Source: JANSWY01 sp965228955 | Lineage (GTDB): Bacteria > Bacteroidota > Bacteroidia > Cytophagales > Cyclobacteriaceae | Assembly (NCBI GenBank): GCA_965228955.1 | Contig: OZ245848.1 | Location: 2,542,001 to 2,606,000, forward strand | Direction: 5' to 3' | Length of the DNA stretch: 64,000 bases | Shown here: in pieces, positions 42,950 to 52,283 of the stretch | How positions within the stretch are numbered: position 1 is the stretch's first letter | Layout: the number at the start of each line of letters is the position of its first letter | The notes under the pieces: model-generated | What the model was told of the DNA's origin: nothing | What the model saw: the letters and a program-made list of their open reading frames with translations, nothing else | Databases searched by the model: none | Program-made: the position numbers and the translations under genes

Positions 42950-44098
42950 ATGAAACAATTAAGCATTCTGTTATTAGCGATTTCGCTAATTCATTTGAAT
43001 TCTTATGGCCAATCCTTTGGAGAAAAAGAAGCTTACCCACACGATATCCGGCAAATACACAGCGGACACAGTTTAACTGATCCATTGTTTGCCTTCCCAT
43101 GGCCAGGTCAATATCGGTATATGATGAGTGAAGTGTTTGGTGCAGATATGGATTATATCACTCAAGCCACTATTCCTGGGTCTCCAATGTTCTGGAGATG
43201 GGATAATGAAGAAATGCTTGAACCCAATTCAGCTCGATACAATATTGATCAATATGAACTTTTAGTGATCACAGAAGGTATTCCTATTCCCGGCTCTCCT
43301 GGTGATATATCTGAAGCTAGTGGGCCGTTTTCAAACTATGTAAACAATGCGTGGGAAAATGGCAATAACGGATTGGGTGCTCCTACACTTTTATGGACTA
43401 CCTGGACCAATATTGATGATTCTGATGGACCTTTCCGAGAACTTTTAGATACTTATGAAGCTTATTGGGAGGAAATGATGGATTATGCTAATAGTCAATT
43501 ACCTGAAGGTGCAACTCCAGTATTTATCATCCCTGGTCACAGAATGATGGCAAGAATCTATGATGATATAGAAGCTGGGCTGGTTCCTGGAATAAATGAT
43601 ATCTCTGAGTTATTTGATGATACGATACATCCAAATGAACTAGGGGCATATGCTATTGCCATGATACACTATGCCTGTATTTATAACACAAGCCCAGTAG
43701 GGTTACCCACAGTACTTCATTATGATTGGGAATTACCAAATCAACAAATTCCTTCAGATGAATTGGCTCTCTACTTTCAGGAAATGGTGTATGAAGTAGT
43801 TACCAATTATGAACGAACAGGAGTAAGAGGAGAGGGGAATTCAGTAATAACAAGTATTAGTCAAAATGCGGAAACTCACCTTATTCATCCCAACCCAAGT
43901 ATTCGTGAATTCACAATCAATTCTATTGAACCTATTGCGAATACAGTCAGTTTAATGAATTTGAAAGGCCAATTAGTAAAGGAATTTGTAGTTAATGAAT
44001 CACAAAACAACACATTCAATATAAGTGAAATTCCAGATGGGATTTATGCTGTTTTTATTGATGATGTTTTAATTGAAAAGCTTATTGTTAGGCACTGA
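42950..44098 (+). CDS. T9SS-sorted SGNH/GDSL-like secreted protein
   Basis: The start is set at ATG 42950 (MKQLSILLLAISLIHLNSYGQ signal peptide); TTG 42935 adds five residues. An SGNH-like first block occurs as 'IRQIHSGHSLTDPL', and the last block as 'DDTIHPNELGAYAIA', which fits the catalytic Asp-x-x-His of SGNH hydrolases. In block I, Ser follows Gly-His rather than Gly-Asp or Gly-Asn. Residues about 305-382 are a T9SS type A sorting domain ('HLIHPNPSIREFTINSI' to '...IVRH'). The combination predicts a secreted or surface esterase-like enzyme on carbohydrate or lipid substrates. It is monocistronic, with a terminator 9 bp after the stop. Confidence 0.75.
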   Translation: MKQLSILLLAISLIHLNSYGQSFGEKEAYPHDIRQIHSGHSLTDPLFAFPWPGQYRYMMSEVFGADMDYITQATIPGSPMFWRWDNEEMLEPNSARYNIDQYELLVITEGIPIPGSPGDISEASGPFSNYVNNAWENGNNGLGAPTLLWTTWTNIDDSDGPFRELLDTYEAYWEEMMDYANSQLPEGATPVFIIPGHRMMARIYDDIEAGLVPGINDISELFDDTIHPNELGAYAIAMIHYACIYNTSPVGLPTVLHYDWELPNQQIPSDELALYFQEMVYEVVTNYERTGVRGEGNSVITSISQNAETHLIHPNPSIREFTINSIEPIANTVSLMNLKGQLVKEFVVNESQNNTFNISEIPDGIYAVFIDDVLIEKLIVRH

Positions 44099-44107
44099 CA
44101 ATAAAAA

Positions 44108-44144
44108 AGAGGATTCTCATAATTCGCCAAATTGAGAATCCTCT
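44108..44144. terminator. Bidirectional terminator between convergent genes
   Basis: AGAGGATTCTCA (44108-44119) and TGAGAATCCTCT (44133-44144) are perfect 12-bp arms. An A-run precedes and an AATTTTT stretch follows, so it can serve both the SGNH gene (+) and the S9 peptidase gene (-). Confidence 0.85.
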
Positions 44145-44169
44145 AATTTTTACTGACTTTAATAATTAA

Positions 44170-46056
44170 CTATTTCAGTGTTTCCTCTAGCCACTTATAG
44201 AACTCTCTTTGCCAGATTACTCCGTTTTGAGCACTTAACACCCAGTGATTTTCTTCAGGGAAGTACAACAGTTTACTCTTGATGCCACGTAATTGAGCAG
44301 CTTGAAATGCTTCCAGTCCCTGACCAATTGGAACACGGTAATCTTTTCCTCCCTGAATAATCAGGATCGGTGTGTCCCACTTTTCTACCATGTTGATTGG
44401 ATTAAACTCATTATAGGCTTTCGAAGCTTTTTCATCCCAATATGGTCCTCCAAAATCCTTGTTTACAAAAAATAGCTCCTCAGTTGTACCGTACATACTT
44501 TGCATATTGAAGATTCCATCATGAGCAATAAAGGACTTAAATCTCCCTTCGTGGATCCCTGCAAGATAGAATGCAGAATAACCACCATAACTAGCTCCAA
44601 CACAGCCCAAACGATCTTTGTCAACATAATCTTCTTTAGCTACATCATCTATTGCAGAAAGATAATCCTTCATATTTTGACCTCCCCAATCACCGCTTAT
44701 CTGCTCATTCCATTCCACACCATAACCAGGCATTCCTCTACGATTTGGTGCCACAACAATATAGCCCTGAGCGGCCATCAGTTGAAAATTCCATCGGAAT
44801 GAATAAAACTGAGAAAGCGCACCCTGAGGACCTCCCTGGCAGTAAAGTAGGGTAGGATACTTCTTACTTGAATCAAAATTAGGAGGGTAAATAACCCAGG
44901 TAACCATTTGTTTACCATCTGTTGTGGTCACCATTCTTTTATCAACTTTACTCAGACTGATGTCATTGTATGCAGCATCATTCTCGTGAGTTAATTGAGA
45001 CATTTCACCGTTTTTTAGGTTCACAGTGTAGATCTCTGAAGCGTGGTTCATGTCTGTTCTGGTAACAATCAAAGTGTTTCCGGTCAAACCTACCAGGCCA
45101 TTTACATCAAATTGACCGTCAGTTATTTGCTTAATTTCAGCGTTCCCTTTTTTAGGAATTGGTAATTCAAATAATTGTCTGGTACCATTCACTGGTGCTG
45201 TGAAGTATATCTTTTTACCATTTGCAGAGAATATGAAAGAGAATACTGTACCATCCCAATGAGCAGTCAAATTGATTGGTGCACCATCTTTGATTAGAAT
45301 GATATCATTTTTGTCTGCCTCATATCCTGGCTCATCCATTTGAAGCCATGCTAAAGTACCATCAGCAGCAACAACAGGGTTAGTATCGTAACCTTTATTA
45401 GATTCAGTTAGATTGGTAGTTTCCTTGGTTTCCAGGTTATACTGATAGATATCTGTATTAGTACTTACTGCATAGTCAGTACCAACTTCTTTCTTACACA
45501 CATAGAAAACCTTTGTACCATCATGGTTCCAAGTATAGTCTTCAGAGCCACCAAACGGTTGCTGAGGAACGTCATATGGTTCACCCTCATTAAGATCGAT
45601 CTCTGTTCCGTCCTTCAGGTTCTTGACAAATAAGTGCCCATAGTTTCCATCTTCCCATTTATCCCAGTGACGGTAATTAAGGTTCTCATAAATGTAAACA
45701 TTTGACTTCTCCATTTCAGGATAAAATTCGGAACCTAAAACAGATTGAATTTTTACTTCTTTAGCAATAAGTTCGTAATTACCATCTGGTGAAAGTGCTG
45801 GATTTGTGATTAAACTATTATAATCACTTATCTCAACAGCATCTCCTCCTGAGACTTCAACCCTGTACGTTTTAGAAGACCTGGAATTAGACTCTATATC
45901 ATATTGAGTAGTTCGAAAAATGACTGATTGGCCATCGTTTGTCAGGCCTATAGGTGAAACTCTTTTAAGTTGCCAAAGCATCTCTGGAGACATCACTTGT
46001 GCGTGTGCAATCACCGAACATAGGATTGCAATTAGGAAGGTTATTCTGGTTTTCAT
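44170..46056 (-). CDS. S9 family prolyl oligopeptidase-type peptidase
   Basis: This 628-residue protein has a signal peptide ending IAHAQ. The N-terminal half (about 25-370) is a TolB-like or DPP-like beta-propeller ('NTDIYQYNLETKETTNLTESNKGYDTNPVVAADGTLAWLQ'). The C-terminal alpha/beta hydrolase has the nucleophile Ser489 in 'GCVGASYGGYSAFY', the acid in 'LIIQGGKDYRVP' and the base in 'FPEENHWVL'. The order and length match periplasmic dipeptidyl or acylaminoacyl peptidases of Bacteroidota. It is transcribed alone and divergent from the CHASE2 gene. Confidence 0.94.
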   Translation of the reverse strand: MKTRITFLIAILCSVIAHAQVMSPEMLWQLKRVSPIGLTNDGQSVIFRTTQYDIESNSRSSKTYRVEVSGGDAVEISDYNSLITNPALSPDGNYELIAKEVKIQSVLGSEFYPEMEKSNVYIYENLNYRHWDKWEDGNYGHLFVKNLKDGTEIDLNEGEPYDVPQQPFGGSEDYTWNHDGTKVFYVCKKEVGTDYAVSTNTDIYQYNLETKETTNLTESNKGYDTNPVVAADGTLAWLQMDEPGYEADKNDIILIKDGAPINLTAHWDGTVFSFIFSANGKKIYFTAPVNGTRQLFELPIPKKGNAEIKQITDGQFDVNGLVGLTGNTLIVTRTDMNHASEIYTVNLKNGEMSQLTHENDAAYNDISLSKVDKRMVTTTDGKQMVTWVIYPPNFDSSKKYPTLLYCQGGPQGALSQFYSFRWNFQLMAAQGYIVVAPNRRGMPGYGVEWNEQISGDWGGQNMKDYLSAIDDVAKEDYVDKDRLGCVGASYGGYSAFYLAGIHEGRFKSFIAHDGIFNMQSMYGTTEELFFVNKDFGGPYWDEKASKAYNEFNPINMVEKWDTPILIIQGGKDYRVPIGQGLEAFQAAQLRGIKSKLLYFPEENHWVLSAQNGVIWQREFYKWLEETLK

Positions 46057-46222
46057 GTTGTATTATTTTATGAATGCCAATCTAGCAATTTCTGTTGAAA
46101 GTAGTTACTAAGTATTGCCTGAGTAAGATCATCATGATTTATATCACTTTCCAAAAAGAAGGCCTCAATACTTTCTAATTATTCTAAATGCTGTAGTATA
46201 TTAAAGTATTAATTTACCGCCT

Positions 46223-47413
46223 ATGATTAATACAAAATTGCTAATTGAGTCCTTTTTTGCAACCGTATTGGTTTTTATTGTACTCGGACTTTTCTCAATT
46301 TTCCCAATTGATATAAAATTCCTTAATCCGATTAAAATCATAATGAAGGATTTTAAGTACACGGATATATATTATTCCAAATTTGCAGACCATAATAGCA
46401 AGCCTGTTAACTCAGAAATAGTCTTAGTTAATATTGGTCATTTGGATAGGGGAGGAATAGCTGCCATCATGAACTCCCTACAACAGGCTAATCCGGCGGT
46501 TATAGGTGTGGATGTGATGTTTTACAACCCCAAAGACTCTTTAACCGACCTCTTTTTAAAAGAAGAACTGTCCAAACCCAATGTAATAGCTACTAATGTC
46601 CTTCACCCAGAAGATGACCCTCCTTCTGTTTTGAATTCCAGCGACTACTTTGGCGACATCAATTACGCATACGCTAACCTGATTGGAACCGACTCCCTAA
46701 ATTCAACGATTCGATATATCATGCCATTCTTTGATGAAGATGGGTATTGGGAAGAAGCTTTCACAAGTAGAATTCTTGAAATGTATGATTCATCGGCATA
46801 CAATGATTTACTAAAAAGAGGAAACAAACTAGAGACAATCAATTATTATGGGACATACCAGCAATTTGTATCATATGAAGGCGAACAGGTGATTTTTGGT
46901 GAATTTAACCCTGAAGACATCAATGGTAAAATTGTCTTATTGGGTTACATGGGGGATTTTGTTGGGGATGCTTCCGATCTGGAAGATTTCAAGTTTACTC
47001 CATTAAATCATGAAGTATTAGGTAAAAGTATACCAGATATGCATGGCCTCACGATTCATGCAAATATTTTAACAATGTACATGTACAGGCAATACATTGA
47101 TATTATGCCGCAAGTCCAATCTGTATTGCTGGATTTTATTATCTGTTATATACATGTAATATTATTCATGTTCATGTTCGTCAGGTTTCACCTTTGGTAT
47201 CATGTTGTGGCGAAGGTCATACAGTTTCTTACTAGTGTTGTGGTAATCTATGTGATGTTTTTTTTCTATGAAACGAATCATTATAAAATTGATGCTACCT
47301 TCATTCTTATAACAGTCCTAATCTCTGTAGACGTATTGTATTTGTATGAAACGATTGCTGCTTTAGCTCATAGAAAGCTGGGCTTCAACAGTTACTTTAT
47401 TAGGGAGCATTGA
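46223..47413 (+). CDS. CHASE2-domain membrane protein without an output domain
   Basis: This 396-residue protein has an N-terminal membrane helix, a long extracytoplasmic CHASE2 sensor domain (about 35-280) and three closing membrane helices (about 300-380). CHASE2 marks are 'IVLVNIGHLDRGGIAAIMNSLQQANPAVIGVDVMF', 'GKIVLLGYMG' and 'DMHGLTIHANILTMYM'. In most proteins CHASE2 is followed by a kinase, cyclase or GGDEF domain. Here the chain stops 20 residues after the last helix, so signal output must come through a partner or be absent. An 8-bp inverted repeat (AATACTTT 46167, AAAGTATT 46203) lies just upstream. Confidence 0.85.
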   Translation: MINTKLLIESFFATVLVFIVLGLFSIFPIDIKFLNPIKIIMKDFKYTDIYYSKFADHNSKPVNSEIVLVNIGHLDRGGIAAIMNSLQQANPAVIGVDVMFYNPKDSLTDLFLKEELSKPNVIATNVLHPEDDPPSVLNSSDYFGDINYAYANLIGTDSLNSTIRYIMPFFDEDGYWEEAFTSRILEMYDSSAYNDLLKRGNKLETINYYGTYQQFVSYEGEQVIFGEFNPEDINGKIVLLGYMGDFVGDASDLEDFKFTPLNHEVLGKSIPDMHGLTIHANILTMYMYRQYIDIMPQVQSVLLDFIICYIHVILFMFMFVRFHLWYHVVAKVIQFLTSVVVIYVMFFFYETNHYKIDATFILITVLISVDVLYLYETIAALAHRKLGFNSYFIREH

Positions 47414-47480
47414 CGGTAATTGATTGGATTTTTGTTTCAGACATTGGTATTTTCAGACTTTAAGGATTGTCTAATGAGTA

Positions 47481-47504
47481 AGTCACCCGATACACCGAGT
47501 GACT
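47481..47504. terminator. Hairpin between convergent genes
   Basis: AGTCAC (47481-47486) and GTGACT (47499-47504) with an inner CG/CG pair and one mismatch form a stem between the CHASE2 gene (+) and the BNR-repeat gene (-). No long T-run is present, so it is a weaker terminator candidate. Confidence 0.5.
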
Positions 47505-47527
47505 CTACATTACTGGTATAAAAGCAA

Positions 47528-50500
47528 TTACTTCTCAATGATCAAAGCTGGAATATTCAATGACTTATAAAGCTCATTATAAGACTTCATTTCCGATTTA
47601 ATAATATCATCTCTTTCTTGCTGATAAACTTTCCAATCTTCCATCAAATCCTTAAATCGATCTTTAGCACCCTGAGTCAATTTTGGATCCGGTTGATCAA
47701 TGTAATTCATTAGTTGCAGCAGCTGAGAATTCAGCTTGTTATTGAAATTAATCACATCCTGAAATGTCTTCTGTTTCTCCTGAACCAGATTCTCTTCCCA
47801 GGTATTAATTCTATCTTTTAGTTCTTTGCCTTTAACGATCAAAGTATCCGCATCCTCATTTCCTTTTAAGAGTTTGGCGTAATTAGCCAACTGATCTTTT
47901 GCAGATCGCATTTGATTCACTGATTCATGCATCTCTCTGAGCGTCTTCTCGATACTTAATAGCATCTTCTGTTGCTCAACAAAATCCTGAGGAGTGGATT
48001 TAACTTTCGGATTAGGAAGTATAGTAGCCATTGTTTCTACTGTATCCTCTTCCAATGTTAGCCTTAATGTATATTCTCCCGGAGCAACTGCAGACCCGTT
48101 ATGACCCCCAAACACAAATAGTTTATTCACTGACGGGATTGATTCCCGATTGAAGTCCCACGTGAACCTGTTATATCCCTTCATTGATGGAAGCACTTCA
48201 GGTTTTGCAGGTCCACCTGGCCAGGTTTTGAAGCCTTCATCTGCTTTGTTGGTGTAAGTTCTAATCACATCTTCACCTTGTAATATGTCTAATTGCAAAT
48301 CCAGAGAATCAGCATCCTGATCTATGTAATAATCGAAGGTAACTCCACTTCTAGGATTTTTACCTTGGCCCACAGCCTCAGAAACTCCACCAAAAATCCT
48401 GTAGCTGTCTTTAGGTTTGAATATTTCAACTGCTTTGTTGTCTGTTCTAATGTTTTGTAATAAACCAAGATCGTCCAGAATCCAAAAACCTCGGCCTGAT
48501 GTAGCAGCTATCAAATCATTATCTTGAATCGTAAGGTCATTAATTGCTACTACAGGTAAATTCAATTTCAGTCTCTGCCAGTTTGAGCCATCATCAAGTG
48601 ATACGTACAATCCAGTTTCAGTACCTGCATACAATAAACCCTTTCGTTTCTTATCAGCTCTAACAACTCGTGCAAACCCATTTGGATCATCCAGACCGTT
48701 TACAATTTTGACCCACGTATTTCCGTAATCATTGGTTCTAAAAATGTAGGAGTTCAGATCTAAGGATTTATATCTCATTACTGCCACATAAGCAACAGCT
48801 GGGTCATGTTCAGAGATATCAATGCTATTGATGATGCCATCAGAAACTCCAGGTGGTGTAACATTCTGCCAACTTTCACCGCCATTCTTTGTGATATGTA
48901 GTAGACCATCATCACTACCTGCATAGAGTACTCCTTCCTCATGTTGAGATTCTACAAGAGCTGTTATGGTGTTATAGTTTTCGCCACCGGCAGCTTCATT
49001 AGTGAATGGACCACCACCAGGGCCATGTTTATCTTTTTCATTTCTTGTCAAATCAGGGCTTACGACAGTCCAATTTATACCTTCATCAATAGTCTTAAAC
49101 ACCACGTTACCAGCATGGTATATAACCTTCCTGTTATGTGGAGATGAAATGATTGGGGCATTCCAGTTGTATCTATATTTCGCATCTTTTGGTGCAATAC
49201 TTAATCCCAACTCAGGATATTCTTTGATCGACTTTTGTGCTCTGGATAATTTTGTCCATTTGCTGATATTCCCCTGATAAGTACCTCCATAAACTGTCTC
49301 TGGATTATCAGGATCAAATGCGATGAAAGCGCTTTCTCCTCCAGCTACCGAATACCAATCTTTCCAATCTATACCTGCGTCATTAGTTCGACTTGCAATA
49401 GCTATTGCAGAATTATCCTGCTGACCTCCATAGACATGGTAAGGCACCTGATTATCTGCAATCACCCTATAAAATTGTGAAGTCGATTGATTTTGCTGGG
49501 TGCTCCAGCTTTTGCCTCCATTAAAGGATATATTGGCACCACCATCATTGGAATTGATTAGGTTAGTATTGTCATTCGGGTTAATCCATAAATGGTGATT
49601 ATCCCCATGTGGTACAGGAATATCAGTAAAGCTATTACCTCCATCTATGGATTTCATTACCGGAGCATTTAATACATAAACTACATTCTCATTTTGAGGA
49701 TCCGCAAAAATCTCCATGTAATACCATGATCTTGCAATATTGACTCTATTACTATTGACTTGCTTCCAGGTCTTCCCAGCGTCATCAGATCTATAAACTC
49801 CACCTTTTTCACCCTCAGCTTCAATTACCGCGAAAACACGCTCAGAATTTGCCCTTGAGACAGATATCCCAGATTTACCAAAATCTTCTGGAAGGCCTTC
49901 AGTCATTTTATTCCAGGTATCACCTCCGTCAATAGACTTATACAATCCGGAATGCTCTCCACCTGATTCAATAATCCATGGGTAACGACGATGTTGCCAC
50001 ATTGAAGCATATAATATCCTTGGATTGTTCATATCCATCGTCAAAGAAGATGCTCCCGTACTTGTATTCACATATAGCACCTGCTTCCAGGTTTTACCTC
50101 CATCGTTGCTTCTATAAATTCCTCTTTCTTTTGTAGGACCATATTGTGCCCCCTGCGCGGCTATATAAATGATATCAGGGTTCGACGGGTGAATGATAAC
50201 ATCAGAAATGTGTCGCGTTTTGTCTAAACCTATATGGGTCCAGGTTTTACCAGCATCCATGGATTTATACACGCCATCTCCCATAGAAGTCATTACTCCG
50301 CGAGCTGGATGTTCTCCCATACCAACTACCACTACATTAACATCACTTTCTGAAACCGCAATTGCTCCGACTGATCCTGTCTTAAAAAAGCCATCAGAAA
50401 TGTTTTTCCAGGTAATGCCATCATCTGTGGTTTTGAAAACTCCTCCTCCGGTAGATCCCATGTAATAAGTGTGAGGTTGTCCAATCACTCCTGTAGAGGT

Positions 50501-50725
50501 CACACTTCTACCACCTCTAAAAGGACCTATGTTTCTCCATTTTAATCCGTGAAACAAGGAATCAGTTAGTTGAATAAGTGGTGTTGATTGTTGAGATTTT
50601 TTATTTCTTTTTTGGGCATTAGTTGATAGTGGTAGCAATAACAAACAAATTAAAAGTACTTTAATTGATATATTGAAATTGCTTTGAGTGCTAAACGTAG
50701 CTTTAATAGGAGAGAAGCGAATCAT
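47528..50725 (-). CDS. Secreted BNR/VPS10-like beta-propeller protein
   Basis: Start chosen at the ATG ending at 50725; a frame-extending ATG at 50800 adds 25 residues. A long N-region leads to a signal segment 'VLLICLLLLPLSTNAQ'. At least ten BNR Asp-box motifs (S/T-x-D-x-G-x-T-W) follow, for example TTDDGITW, SMDAGKTW, SNDGGKTW, SIDGGDTW, TIDEGINW, TKNGGESW and TNDYGNTW, enough for one or two propellers of the sortilin/VPS10 or xyloglucanase type. A C-terminal helical region (about 930-1060) resembles the tail of the 'WD40/YVTN/BNR-like repeat' exoproteins of Bacteroidota. The enzymatic role is unknown. No T9SS domain is visible. Confidence 0.88.
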   Translation of the reverse strand: MIRFSPIKATFSTQSNFNISIKVLLICLLLLPLSTNAQKRNKKSQQSTPLIQLTDSLFHGLKWRNIGPFRGGRSVTSTGVIGQPHTYYMGSTGGGVFKTTDDGITWKNISDGFFKTGSVGAIAVSESDVNVVVVGMGEHPARGVMTSMGDGVYKSMDAGKTWTHIGLDKTRHISDVIIHPSNPDIIYIAAQGAQYGPTKERGIYRSNDGGKTWKQVLYVNTSTGASSLTMDMNNPRILYASMWQHRRYPWIIESGGEHSGLYKSIDGGDTWNKMTEGLPEDFGKSGISVSRANSERVFAVIEAEGEKGGVYRSDDAGKTWKQVNSNRVNIARSWYYMEIFADPQNENVVYVLNAPVMKSIDGGNSFTDIPVPHGDNHHLWINPNDNTNLINSNDGGANISFNGGKSWSTQQNQSTSQFYRVIADNQVPYHVYGGQQDNSAIAIASRTNDAGIDWKDWYSVAGGESAFIAFDPDNPETVYGGTYQGNISKWTKLSRAQKSIKEYPELGLSIAPKDAKYRYNWNAPIISSPHNRKVIYHAGNVVFKTIDEGINWTVVSPDLTRNEKDKHGPGGGPFTNEAAGGENYNTITALVESQHEEGVLYAGSDDGLLHITKNGGESWQNVTPPGVSDGIINSIDISEHDPAVAYVAVMRYKSLDLNSYIFRTNDYGNTWVKIVNGLDDPNGFARVVRADKKRKGLLYAGTETGLYVSLDDGSNWQRLKLNLPVVAINDLTIQDNDLIAATSGRGFWILDDLGLLQNIRTDNKAVEIFKPKDSYRIFGGVSEAVGQGKNPRSGVTFDYYIDQDADSLDLQLDILQGEDVIRTYTNKADEGFKTWPGGPAKPEVLPSMKGYNRFTWDFNRESIPSVNKLFVFGGHNGSAVAPGEYTLRLTLEEDTVETMATILPNPKVKSTPQDFVEQQKMLLSIEKTLREMHESVNQMRSAKDQLANYAKLLKGNEDADTLIVKGKELKDRINTWEENLVQEKQKTFQDVINFNNKLNSQLLQLMNYIDQPDPKLTQGAKDRFKDLMEDWKVYQQERDDIIKSEMKSYNELYKSLNIPALIIEK

Positions 50726-50928
50726 TGATTTGGGTAAGTTTAGGTAAAGAGTATTTAGAACAAATAAGTTATGAATACATCTGCTCTTGAATTTTCCCAA
50801 ACATAGTAATTTTCATTGAGCTATCAATTTTAGAGAAAAAAATCTGAGAATAGGTTATCAAGTTTTGTTTTGCTATTATTACACTATCATGAACAATTAA
50901 ATTCACTTCTTTACTTTAATCAGATACA

Positions 50929-50949
50929 AGGAATCTGATCACAAAGCTA
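50929..50949. promoter_or_regulatory. 7-bp-arm inverted repeat upstream of 51007
   Basis: ATCAGAT (50929-50935) and ATCTGAT (50943-50949) are exact reverse complements around a 7-base spacer. The site is 57 bp before the RibD-like gene, in the divergent gap; operator candidate. Confidence 0.35.
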
Positions 50950-51006
50950 CAACTCCAATATCCCGGAGTTAAAATCAATTGTTTCAATTTTCTAAAATAT
51001 TATCAG

Positions 51007-51540
51007 ATGCAACAAATAGTGTATTATGTTGCTGTGTCGTTGGATGGGTTTATTACCGGTCCCCATGAAGATATCAGCATGTATGCGCAATCAGGTGAGG
51101 GCGTATTACAATATATTTCAGACCTTCAATCATTTCAAACAGTAATTATGGGAAGAAAAACGTACGAATTTGGCTATCAATATGGACTTATTCCCGGACA
51201 ACCTGCCTATCCTCAAATGGATCACTATATCTTTTCAAACTCAATGGTGCTAGATCAGTGTCACGATAAGGTAAATGTTTGCAAGTTGGACAAAAAAGCA
51301 ATTCTTGACTTAAAAAAGAGTTCGTCCACCGATATTTATCTATGTGGTGGTGGCTCGTTTGCTGCATGGTTAATGAATCATGGGTTGATCGATGTAGTTA
51401 AGTTAAAGATTAATCCAATAGTTACTGGGGGAGGTGTTCCTTTGTTTCAAGGACTTAATCAGGGCTATAGACTAGAACCGATAGATCGTCAAATATTTGA
51501 CGGCAATTTCGATCTAATTACTTACAAAATAATTGACTGA
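51007..51540 (+). CDS. Dihydrofolate reductase-family (RibD C-terminal-like) reductase
   Basis: This 177-residue protein has a start 'QQIVYYVAVSLDGFITGPHEDI' and 'VIMGRKTYEFGYQYG' that are the NADPH-fold marks of the RibD C-terminal/DHFR-like family (YyaP, YwjB type). 'DIYLCGGGSFAAWLMNHGLID' and 'INPIVTGGGVPLFQ' complete it. These small stand-alone oxidoreductases are common, and their substrates are mostly unknown; a true folate role is unlikely. The gene is flanked by an inverted repeat upstream and a terminator downstream. Confidence 0.92.
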   Translation: MQQIVYYVAVSLDGFITGPHEDISMYAQSGEGVLQYISDLQSFQTVIMGRKTYEFGYQYGLIPGQPAYPQMDHYIFSNSMVLDQCHDKVNVCKLDKKAILDLKKSSSTDIYLCGGGSFAAWLMNHGLIDVVKLKINPIVTGGGVPLFQGLNQGYRLEPIDRQIFDGNFDLITYKIID

Positions 51541-51548
51541 TTTTCACT

Positions 51549-51567
51549 GGGCTCCATATTGGAGCCC
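51549..51567. terminator. Terminator between convergent genes
   Basis: GGGCTCCA-TAT-TGGAGCCC is a perfect GC-rich hairpin (51549-51567) 8 bp after the RibD-like stop. It is followed by CTAAAAAA and preceded by TTTTC, so it can also act for the minus-strand regulator gene. Confidence 0.85.
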
Positions 51568-51602
51568 TAAAAAATGCGAAAGACCTATTAGAAACGATAG
51601 GG

Positions 51603-52283
51603 CTAAAGTAAATTCATCACCATTTGCCTGTAAGTCTGCCCTATAGGAATCTCTACTCCATTGACATTCAGACGATTACCCTTGACAGATTGTATGCTGT
51701 TTTTTGAAACTAAAAAGGACTTATGAACTCTAATAAAATCCAAATCTCTTAACAAACTATCAAATGTAGAAATCTTCTCTAACGTGGTGATGATGCTATC
51801 TGCTAAAAAGACTTTACAATAATTCCCAAACGCTTCAATGTATAGTATTGACTTTGGATCTACAAAATGTTGTTCTTTATCGCCTTTAATTGTGATTCGC
51901 TTCAAACATTTGTCTGTGCGTAGCGAAATAGCATTGGGTGGTTGTATCTTGTTAATTGCTTTCACAAAACGATCAAATGAGAAAGGTTTTAGCAAGTAAT
52001 CAACTACATTCAGTTCATAACCTTCAAGTGCATGCTCTTTGTATGCTGTTGTAATAATAACTTTTGGTGGGTGGGTTAGTGTTTTAAGAAATTCCAAGCC
52101 AGACATGTTAGGCATCTTGATATCCAGAAATATTAGATCGACAGATTCTTGATGCAGTTTACCCATTGCTTCCATAGCGTTGTAGCAATTGCCAATCTTG
52201 TTCAAATGTTTTAATTCAGCACAATAACCCTCGATTATTCGATGTGCGATTGGTTCGTCATCTATGATAAGGAAGTTGATCAT
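51603..52283 (-). CDS. LytTR-family response regulator
   Basis: This 226-residue regulator has a receiver with Asp8/Asp9, phospho-acceptor Asp54 in 'LIFLDIKMPNMSGLE' and Lys in 'YLLKPFSF'. The C-terminal LytTR domain runs from about 130 to 226 ('VDPKSILYIEAFGNYCKVFL', 'FIRVHKSFLVSKNSIQSVKGNRLNVNG'). It starts inside the stop of the kinase gene (4-bp overlap), so it is the cognate partner. The target genes are unknown; the divergent beta-lactamase-like gene is the nearest candidate. Confidence 0.94.
   Translation of the reverse strand: MINFLIIDDEPIAHRIIEGYCAELKHLNKIGNCYNAMEAMGKLHQESVDLIFLDIKMPNMSGLEFLKTLTHPPKVIITTAYKEHALEGYELNVVDYLLKPFSFDRFVKAINKIQPPNAISLRTDKCLKRITIKGDKEQHFVDPKSILYIEAFGNYCKVFLADSIITTLEKISTFDSLLRDLDFIRVHKSFLVSKNSIQSVKGNRLNVNGVEIPIGQTYRQMVMNLL

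Noticed and set aside
46167..46210. AATACTTT/AAAGTATT inverted repeat as operator of the CHASE2 gene
   Set aside because: Arms of 8 AT-rich bases with a 28-base spacer are expected by chance in such DNA; kept only as a remark.
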